DNA of 64,000 nucleotides, taken from Cloacimonetes bacterium UBA5835 (lineage in GTDB: Bacteria; Cloacimonadota; Cloacimonadia; Cloacimonadales; Cloacimonadaceae). The notes under the pieces were generated by a model. The model saw nothing but the letters and a program-made list of their open reading frames with translations, searched no databases and was not told the origin of the DNA. Position numbers and translations under genes: made by a program. This document shows positions 1 through 5,631 of the stretch, in pieces. The DNA is taken from assembly GCA_002432865.1 (NCBI GenBank), contig DJGX01000001.1, positions 62,001 through 126,000 on the forward strand, given 5' to 3'. Positions within the stretch are counted from its first letter, which is position 1, and each line of letters starts with the position of its first letter.

Positions 1-1
1 T

Positions 2-346
2 TGCTATGGAATTTATGCGCAAAGAATCGATGCTTACGGTTCTTCTCTGCCACCTGAGATTACTCCGGAAGTTGTTCTATTCAAATCTTGCTATCCCAAT
101 CCTTTTTCTAAAAGCACTAATATCGTTTGGGAACAAAAGAACCATTCTCGAGTTAGTATAAATATATACAACCTCAAAGGGCAGCTTGTTAAATCTCTAA
201 CACCAAGTTCCATGGCTTTAGGGGAGCATAATATAGTTTGGAATTCTGATGATGAAAAAGGAAAGACAGTTGGCAACGGTATCTATTTTATTCGTCTGCA
301 ATATGAGGATAAAGTTATAACCCGTAAAGTAATGCACCTGAAGTAA
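2..346 (+). CDS. C-terminal part of a secreted protein with a Por/FlgD-like sorting domain (5' truncated)
   Basis: The reading frame is open from the window edge to TAA at 344-346, so only the last 114 residues are visible. They contain the hallmark of FCB-group C-terminal sorting domains: YPNPF at the start, a central 'IYNLKGQLV' strand, then GIYF and a basic C-terminal strand ending in 'KVMHLK'. In known families this Ig-like domain directs a protein through the type IX secretion system or anchors it at the surface. The catalytic or binding part lies outside the window, so no specific function can be given. It is followed by a long non-coding stretch. Confidence 0.85.
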   Translation, partial: CYGIYAQRIDAYGSSLPPEITPEVVLFKSCYPNPFSKSTNIVWEQKNHSRVSINIYNLKGQLVKSLTPSSMALGEHNIVWNSDDEKGKTVGNGIYFIRLQYEDKVITRKVMHLK

Positions 347-540
347 TTCCCTATCCGAATTGATAGCCATATAATGAAATAGGCCTCAACATCAGACGAA
401 AATGGCATTTTGCCTTGGATTTGTCTGATTGCTATTGCGATCCTTGATTTTAGGTAGTAACAACCTGATCTTTATTGGATTCCGCAAATATGCATAAATA
501 GCAACAAGTTAGTGTGATTTTGTTCCTCGCCTTGCTGTTC

Positions 541-625
541 CTTGGAAATTCGAAACCGAGCCTCAGCTAAAAAAAAGAACGAACAGAGTAGAAATTATGT
601 CTTTGCTCTTTCAACCTCGTTGCCA
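541..625 (+). repeat. Diverged ~85-bp repeat, copy 1
   Basis: It shares the exact 16-mer AAACCGAGCCTCAGCT (553-568) with copy 2 at 1143-1158. Downstream, a second conserved patch (TTGCTCT, then CAACCTCGTTG here and AAACCTGGTTG in copy 2) lies at the same distance. The two copies are in the same orientation, about 590 bp apart. Confidence 0.6.
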
Positions 626-765
626 TAGCATACAGAATCGTTTTATAGAAAACCATAAAACAAGAAATCTAATTGTTCAACTGCTAAACTATGAAAATAG
701 CAGAAAGAATGATAGATAAAGTGATTTGGTAATCCCTTCTGCTTATTTAAAAAACCATATTCTTC

Positions 766-850
766 CTTAATGAGTTACTGTGGAGTTACAATGGAGCCTC
801 CTGGGTTTTTGCCGAGTAGCACCACGGTATCTCTACCACAGTTCATTAAG
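766..850. repeat. 85-bp imperfect inverted repeat (MITE-like or structured RNA)
   Basis: The left arm CTTAATGA-gtt-ACTGTGG (766-783) pairs with the right arm CCACAGTTCATTAAG (836-850). This gives a 15-bp stem with one 3-nt bulge closing a 52-nt loop. No protein gene is supported across it. It could be a miniature transposon remnant or a structured transcript. Confidence 0.5.
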
Positions 851-1130
851 CAAGCATTAATTTAGTTTCTACAATAAAGAAGCAATTTCAGCTCAATTGG
901 TAATAATGCCAATTCCCAGTCTATTCGGATAGTCCCTAAGTTGCCAAATTCTCATTCAGCAAATGCTATTTAAGCATATATGTTTCAGAGGTTTTTTAGC
1001 ATTCCATTTTGCAGATGCACATTCAATTAGTACTTACCTTGATATCTATATTTGTGTAAATTCATATTGGCTACTTACTATAATTTCATAACTGAATGGC
1101 CAAATGATGAATTTCTTGGTCATGATGTTT

Positions 1131-1212
1131 CGTTTTGAATCCAAACCGAGCCTCAGCTTTAAAAGGATTGAGAAACGGAAAAAATGTATGATTGCTCTCA
1201 AAACCTGGTTGA
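1131..1212 (+). repeat. Diverged ~85-bp repeat, copy 2
   Basis: Second copy of the repeat at 541-625. The 16-bp core is exact at 1143-1158, and the distal TTGCTCT patch is conserved. The middle is strongly diverged, which suggests age rather than recent duplication. Confidence 0.6.
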
Positions 1213-1295
1213 TGCAGAACTAAAATAGTTCAGATAGGAAATAGAACATAGTGGTAATTATTATCTATGGTCTCGTAAAATAATAGGGTAAAAGA

Positions 1296-1326
1296 ACAAA
1301 ATAAAGGGAAAATAGTATTTTCCCTT
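1296..1326 (-). terminator. Rho-independent terminator of the ECF-type operon
   Basis: Arms AAGGGAAAA (1304-1312) and TTTTCCCTT (1318-1326) form a 9-bp stem with a 5-nt loop. Read on the minus strand the hairpin is followed by ATTTTGTT, a T-rich tail. It lies about 50 bp beyond the stop codon of the S-component gene. Confidence 0.6.
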
Positions 1327-1376
1327 ATTGCACAAGTGGCTATAATATTATAGATATTAGTGTGATTAGCCGTTCA

Positions 1377-1847
1377 TTATGAGGTTTTTGATATTTTGGT
1401 ATAAGCAATATGCAATGCTTTACCTCCAAAAAATCCAGCTGCAGCTTGGACAATATTTACCGGTAAATCTGCAAATGCAACAGCAAGACCAAGATTGGGG
1501 AAAAGCCAGCAACCGAAAAAATAACCCGCAACCATAATGACAACTGCGATGGCAGGATATAAATTCCGTTGCCATCTTATGCCTGGTTTTGCAAGTCCTG
1601 CTACTAAACCTTCTAAACCTTTAATAACAAGAGTTATGGGAGCAAAAACAGGAAAACCGATAAGATCGGCAAGAGCAGAACCAATTCCACCTGCGATTAA
1701 TCCTGCTTTCCAGCCGCCAAAAAGACCGCTGAAAATAATAACAACATCCCCTAAATTAAAATATCCTCCACCCGGGACAGGAATACGCACAAGCAGCGTA
1801 GCAACCATTACCATAACGGTAAGGCCGACAATGAGATACCATTTCAT
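1377..1847 (-). CDS. ECF transporter S component (membrane substrate-binding subunit)
   Basis: This 156-residue, strongly hydrophobic protein has about five membrane segments. It carries the pattern typical of the PF07155-type S-component family: 'FNLGDVVIIFSGLFGG', then 'GGIGSALADLIG', then 'ITLVIKGLEGLVAG'. S components bind a vitamin or similar micronutrient and dock on a shared T/A energising module in the inner membrane. The substrate cannot be read from sequence. It overlaps the upstream T-like gene by 4 nt (ATGA) and is the last gene of the minus-strand operon, followed by a hairpin terminator. That neighbourhood suggests a dedicated (group I) ECF system. Confidence 0.85.
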   Translation of the reverse strand: MKWYLIVGLTVMVMVATLLVRIPVPGGGYFNLGDVVIIFSGLFGGWKAGLIAGGIGSALADLIGFPVFAPITLVIKGLEGLVAGLAKPGIRWQRNLYPAIAVVIMVAGYFFGCWLFPNLGLAVAFADLPVNIVQAAAGFFGGKALHIAYTKISKTS

Positions 1848-2506
1848 TTTGACTCCTTTATTTTATCTTCAAGTTCAATCTTATTCACCGGAATTGAATT
1901 CGGAACTGTATAGCAATGCCAGATTCGTTCATCAATCATTTCTCCTTTCAGAGTTGCCTCATTGATCACATAAGTGATGAGTGCCAAAAGAACAATAAGA
2001 TGTTTTTGAAATTTGCTTTTTAAAGTAGCATTCTTTTGCTGCTCCCCTGGAATTGAATCCACAAAAAGACACAGCTCGGAATAAGATGAAAAAGCAATTC
2101 TATAAAGCAGCTTACCTAAGATAATATACTTCAGTTTATCTATACCGATAGGAAAATCTAAAAAAGAATCTATCCGCAGCCAGTTAATTAAAACCTGCAT
2201 AAACAATAGACTACTAAGCAAAAGAGTAGTCCTGGTTAATCCATAGTGAATCCAGTGAGCTCTGCTTTTCCCAATTTGAAAAACGGCAAAAATAAGATAT
2301 ACGCCAAAAAGGAGCAAAATAAAAGGTAGGAGATGATAGATCTTCTTGATAAGCCCCTTAGCAGAAAAAGTCCAGGCACTAAACAATATAACTATTAATA
2401 ACATAGCCAATTGAATGGTTAAACTCTCCAAGTAAACAATGCAAAATAACACGAAGAACAAAACCAGCGCTAAGGCAACCAGGATTAATCTATATAGTGG
2501 CTTCAT
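1844..2506 (-). CDS. ECF transporter T-like transmembrane component (EcfT/CbiQ family, diverged)
   Basis: This 220-residue protein has four or five hydrophobic helices in the first 130 residues. It then has a 'GLTRTTLLLSSLLFM' segment that resembles the core of EcfT proteins, followed by a more polar C-terminal half. T components couple ATP hydrolysis by the cytoplasmic ATPases to movement of the S component. The canonical Ala-Arg-Gly coupling motifs are not obvious; the corresponding stretch reads 'AFSSYSELCLFVDSIPGE', so the interface has probably diverged together with the unusual ATPases next door. It overlaps the ATPase gene by 17 nt upstream and the S-component gene by 4 nt downstream. 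The assignment leans on context as well as sequence. Confidence 0.65.
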   Translation of the reverse strand: MKPLYRLILVALALVLFFVLFCIVYLESLTIQLAMLLIVILFSAWTFSAKGLIKKIYHLLPFILLLFGVYLIFAVFQIGKSRAHWIHYGLTRTTLLLSSLLFMQVLINWLRIDSFLDFPIGIDKLKYIILGKLLYRIAFSSYSELCLFVDSIPGEQQKNATLKSKFQKHLIVLLALITYVINEATLKGEMIDERIWHCYTVPNSIPVNKIELEDKIKESK

Positions 2507-3014
2507 AAATTATACTCTGTTTTGGATTTATAACTTTAAAATTGACGATGTTAACATCTTCAGAGAGAGAAAATGAAGAATGCGCACAGTAAATAAGACA
2601 AAAGGGAAAGTCATTTTCCTTTAGATATCGGTGGATTTCTTGTATATAACGGTTTTCATCTACAATGCAATAAACCGGTCTGGGATCTTGGGAAAAGGTT
2701 TCAAAGAGATTATTCAATAAATATTGAACACAGTCCAATTCACTTCTTAAGTCCAATTCAGGTTTGTAAAAAGCGGAATGGGATTTAATTGCATAACCTT
2801 GCAAATGAAAAAGCTGCTGTAAATAGATACGGTAAATTAGATCTTTTTTACTCTCCAATACAGGTAGGAGACAGTGTTTTAAAAAAGAGCTTTTGCCACT
2901 GCCGTTTTCACCTTGCAAATGGTATATCTTTCCTGGTTCGAAGGTCAATTTTTTTTCAATCAGCAAGCTAAAATCCTGCCAACAGAAAATAGGTCCCTGA
3001 GGAATCTCAATCAT
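2490..3014 (-). CDS. ABC-type ATPase core lacking the signature motif (split ECF ATPase, part 1)
   Basis: This 174-residue protein is much shorter than a usual 220-280 residue ECF ATPase. It has Walker A (GENGSGKSS, residues 35-43), a Q-loop candidate (Gln66/67), Walker B ending in Asp119-Glu120 ('VYCIVDE'), and a switch His145 ('CAHS'). Only about 40 residues lie between the Q-loop and Walker B, and there is no LSGGQ: the helical subdomain is missing. The gene just upstream encodes exactly that missing part. The two genes overlap by 8 nt, and this one overlaps the T component by 17 nt. The inferred role is the ATP-binding subunit that energises the S component. A frameshifted single gene is unlikely because the motif order is reversed between the two genes. 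Confidence 0.75.
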   Translation of the reverse strand: MIEIPQGPIFCWQDFSLLIEKKLTFEPGKIYHLQGENGSGKSSFLKHCLLPVLESKKDLIYRIYLQQLFHLQGYAIKSHSAFYKPELDLRSELDCVQYLLNNLFETFSQDPRPVYCIVDENRYIQEIHRYLKENDFPFCLIYCAHSSFSLSEDVNIVNFKVINPKQSIIYEATI

Positions 3015-3354
3015 TATTTTCTTCCAGAATTATATCTTTACCACAGCTGTTAATCAGGTTTTTAATGGCTTCTCGACGTTTGGTATCCAGGGATTGCATT
3101 AAATTCTTAAAGTGAATTTTTGGGGCAGGTGAATAAAGAACTAAAAGCACCATCAGAATTACTTTCTGTCCTCCTGAAAGTTCATTCACCTTATAGAATC
3201 TGTTTATGGCTTTCCCCGTTAGTTCTTCAAACTGATTAATCAGTTGATTAGCAGTAGAATCATCTATATTGTATATTAGCAATTCATCTCGTAATTCATC
3301 ACAAGAAATAAGTGGAACATCTGCATCTGCTATTAAATAGTCCTTATGAATCAT
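3007..3354 (-). CDS. ABC ATPase helical/signature-only protein (split ECF ATPase, part 2)
   Basis: I place the start at ATG 3354 (115 residues). A GGAG ribosome site sits 5 nt upstream, while the in-frame TTG at 3372 abuts the tRNA gene. The protein has no Walker A. Residues 15-58 resemble the helical subdomain of ECF ATPases, followed by an intact NELSGGQ (57-63). The position of Walker B and D-loop reads 'IHFKNLMQSLD': the catalytic Asp-Glu are replaced by Lys-Asn but the D-loop SLD is kept. It could therefore supply the signature and D-loop in trans to the Walker A protein encoded just downstream (8-nt overlap). It follows tRNA-Ser by about 20 nt on the same strand. Confidence 0.7.
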   Translation of the reverse strand: MIHKDYLIADADVPLISCDELRDELLIYNIDDSTANQLINQFEELTGKAINRFYKVNELSGGQKVILMVLLVLYSPAPKIHFKNLMQSLDTKRREAIKNLINSCGKDIILEENND

Positions 3355-3373
3355 CAAAACTCCAAAATGCAAC

Positions 3374-3464
3374 TGGCGGAGAGTCAGGGATTCGAACCCT
3401 GGGTACCTTTAATAGGTACAACGGTTTTCGAGACCGTCCCGTTCAACCACTCCGGCAACTCTCC
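3374..3464 (-). tRNA. tRNA-Ser (anticodon CGA), 3' CCA encoded
   Basis: Read on the minus strand, the acceptor arms GGAGAGT and ACTCTCC pair, and the discriminator G is followed by an encoded CCA. The anticodon arm is ACGGT-CTCGAAA-ACCGT, giving CGA in the loop, which reads UCG serine codons. There is a long class II variable arm (TACC...GGTA) and a T arm with GGTTCGAATCC. The gene is embedded in a run of protein genes on the same strand, 8 nt after the tadA stop and about 20 nt before the next ATG. Confidence 0.95.
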
Positions 3465-3472
3465 GTTTATTT

Positions 3473-3937
3473 TTATATTCTTTTTTTGCGAAAAAAATCT
3501 GTAAGCAAGCTGGAACATTCGCTTTCCAAAATACCGCTTACAACTATAGGGTGATGGTTGAAGTTTTTATCCTTCAAAACATTATATATTGAACCAACCA
3601 CTCCCGCTTTAGGGTCCTTTGCACCATAGACAACAGTGCCAATTTTACTTAAAATAATCATACCGGCACACATCAAACAGGGTTCTAAAGTTACATATAA
3701 TGTATAATCATATAAGAACCCGGGTTCTGAAACCAGAATTTTGTCAATAAGGAGTTTTTCACAATGCGCTAAAGGATTGGCTAACTGTCTACTCCGATTA
3801 TGTTCACGCAGAATAATGTTTCCGTTTTTAACAAGTACTGCACCAACAGGAATTTCATCTTCATTCGCAGCTACTTTTGCTTCTGCGATTGCTTCTTTCA
3901 TAAAAGTATAATGGCTTCTATCGGAAAAGCAAATCAT
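3473..3937 (-). CDS. tadA: tRNA-specific adenosine deaminase TadA
   Basis: This 154-residue deaminase converts A34 to inosine in the anticodon of tRNA-Arg (ACG). The cytidine/deoxycytidylate-deaminase zinc site is visible: His58 and Glu60 in 'AHCE', and the PCLMC pair Cys87/Cys90. The flanks are TadA-like ('EIPVGAVLV', 'YVTLEPC', 'AGVVGS', 'LLTDFFRKKR'). The usual HAE is HCE here, which keeps the zinc His and the catalytic Glu. The start is fixed by a 4-nt ATGA overlap with the upstream lipoprotein gene. It is followed directly by a tRNA gene. The alternative of a guanine or cytosine deaminase is unlikely given the C-terminal match to TadA. Confidence 0.93.
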   Translation of the reverse strand: MICFSDRSHYTFMKEAIAEAKVAANEDEIPVGAVLVKNGNIILREHNRSRQLANPLAHCEKLLIDKILVSEPGFLYDYTLYVTLEPCLMCAGMIILSKIGTVVYGAKDPKAGVVGSIYNVLKDKNFNHHPIVVSGILESECSSLLTDFFRKKRI

Positions 3938-5631
3938 GGTTTGGTATAAATAACTACTCTTGCTTTTTTAACTTGCTTATCCAGCCAATCCTCAAACCAG
4001 CCATCAGGCAAATTTTGGGCATAAATTGTTTTGATGCGTTCTGGGTTTGGTTTGGTTTTTCCTGGTCGGTAAGAAATTACTTTAGGCACTATGATAATAT
4101 CTTTTTGAGTTATTTGAGGAAGAGGAGCTTTTTCCAGATATGCTTTAATTGCCTGATAATATATATTAGTAATTGGTTTGCCCTCCCAAAGGGAATCTAT
4201 ATTAATATTATCCAATTTTACCATTTCGTAGGTTGCAGGAAAACTGTTATCGGCAATCCATTGTTGAACAAGCTTTCTATTTTGGGCTATTCTATGTTCC
4301 TTGCAAAGTTCTTCTATAATTTCTTCACGCACTTCATCCAAACTTCTATAATCCTGAGTTTGTTTTTCCACAACTTCAAATATATACCATCCAGATTGTT
4401 CTGCAGAATATAGAGGTCCCAAAATATCTCGTGCTTGGGCATATTTTAAAGATTTTATTAGCTTACCCTTAAGATCATTTGCAGGAACAATTAACGAATC
4501 AGGGCTCATAGCAGGTGTTACAATATATTCTATATCAAATTCATTGGCTGCTTGTTCCAGTCCTATATCCAAAGCAAGTTTCACAATTTGCTTGGCTTGT
4601 GTTTCGGGAGCTAGTAAAGTAACTGATCTTGGTAATGATTGCACATAAATTGTATTAAAAAGCGTTAGATTTTTTGTGCTTTGTATTTTTTGATAGATCA
4701 TATAACCCTTTTCATAGGGGACAGGCTCACTGCATTTTCCATTTTCCAAGCCATCCAGAGCATTAAAGACAGTTAAAGGTAATTCTTCTGTTTTTTGATA
4801 ACCGTTATCAATAAAACTAACAACCACATTTTTGCTATCTACAGAATTTAATACATCCTTAGCTTCTTTTCCACTGGAAAGCTCGTTGCGGATATTTTCT
4901 GCTACATTTTTTGCTTCGGAAAGGTCTATGCTATCGGGAATAACAGGAATCGAACAATAACCTAATCGGTAAAATTGCCATAAACTATATTTCTCCAAAT
5001 TAGCTTGATAATAGGCACTAATTTCTGCATCACTAATAGAAATATCCATTTTGGAAGGATCAAAAATATATAATTCTAAATCAGCATTACTGGCTATGAT
5101 TTCTGAAACCTGTTTACGGATTTTGGGAGTTAGCATTTCCTTTTCTATTAAAACACTTTGCAGCTTCATATTGGGAATTAGATATTCCTGATAATGCTTT
5201 CGGAGGGGCATTAAATTTTCTGGTTTATCCGTCATTAAAGACTGCATATATATTTTTTTGTCGAACTTACCATTAACTCTGAATCTGGGGGAGTTAATTA
5301 TATGCTCCGGAATGGAGTTGGAAAGCGTATCCAGCACTTCTGTAATGCTCGCAGAAATGTTATACTTTTTATAATAATCCTTCAAAATAATGGCGCGGGT
5401 AATGTTCTGCCAGGTTTCATTATGTATTTTTTGCTTTTCCTCTTTGGTAGGAGTGCGTCCAGTTTGATATCCAAAAATGGAATAGTGACCGCGATATGAA
5501 CTATAAAAATCTTCTAAAGAAATTTCAGTGCCGTTTACGCTTCCAGCAATATTAGTACTATTTTGAGCACAAGAAATCAGGAATATTGTTCCCAAAAAAG
5601 TGATAATTGTTAAAATAAGAATTCTGTTCAT
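3934..5631 (-). CDS. SurA/PpiD-like peptidyl-prolyl isomerase lipoprotein
   Basis: This 565-residue protein has a lipoprotein signal (lipobox LISC, Cys21). It then has a SurA_N-like chaperone domain: 'VNGTEISLEDF' near the start, 'FDKKIYMQSL', and a long helical stretch to about residue 190. It continues with 'ISDAEISAYYQAN' and a parvulin-like region around 215-320 ending in 'YEKGYMIYQKI', then a C-terminal helical part. The likely role is folding of outer-membrane proteins in the periplasm while anchored to a membrane. The parvulin catalytic residues are not clear, so isomerase activity is uncertain. It overlaps mutS (ATGA) upstream and tadA downstream, so it is translated as part of that operon. 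Confidence 0.75.
   Translation of the reverse strand: MNRILILTIITFLGTIFLISCAQNSTNIAGSVNGTEISLEDFYSSYRGHYSIFGYQTGRTPTKEEKQKIHNETWQNITRAIILKDYYKKYNISASITEVLDTLSNSIPEHIINSPRFRVNGKFDKKIYMQSLMTDKPENLMPLRKHYQEYLIPNMKLQSVLIEKEMLTPKIRKQVSEIIASNADLELYIFDPSKMDISISDAEISAYYQANLEKYSLWQFYRLGYCSIPVIPDSIDLSEAKNVAENIRNELSSGKEAKDVLNSVDSKNVVVSFIDNGYQKTEELPLTVFNALDGLENGKCSEPVPYEKGYMIYQKIQSTKNLTLFNTIYVQSLPRSVTLLAPETQAKQIVKLALDIGLEQAANEFDIEYIVTPAMSPDSLIVPANDLKGKLIKSLKYAQARDILGPLYSAEQSGWYIFEVVEKQTQDYRSLDEVREEIIEELCKEHRIAQNRKLVQQWIADNSFPATYEMVKLDNINIDSLWEGKPITNIYYQAIKAYLEKAPLPQITQKDIIIVPKVISYRPGKTKPNPERIKTIYAQNLPDGWFEDWLDKQVKKARVVIYTKP

Larger units (their letters stand above)
347..1295. other. Non-coding island of about 0.95 kb with diverged repeats
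   Basis: I see no convincing gene between the end of the secreted-protein gene and the terminator of the ECF operon. The stretch is rich in stop codons in all frames. It holds two copies of a diverged repeat of about 85 bp (around 541-625 and 1131-1212) and one 85-bp imperfect inverted repeat (766-850). It may be a decayed mobile-element or repeat zone. Confidence 0.6.

Noticed and set aside
771..866. Short ATG frame of 31 codons inside the 85-bp inverted repeat
   Set aside because: It coincides with the stem-loop, has no ribosome site and no recognisable product.
1537..1965. Plus-strand open frame of 142 codons over the ECF S and T genes
   Set aside because: Antisense shadow; its product is Pro/Ile/Thr-rich without family features, while the minus-strand frames match ECF components.
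2490..3354. The two small ATPase genes as one frameshifted ABC ATPase
   Set aside because: The signature part is encoded before the Walker A part, each has its own start and stop, and joining the frames would not restore the usual motif order.
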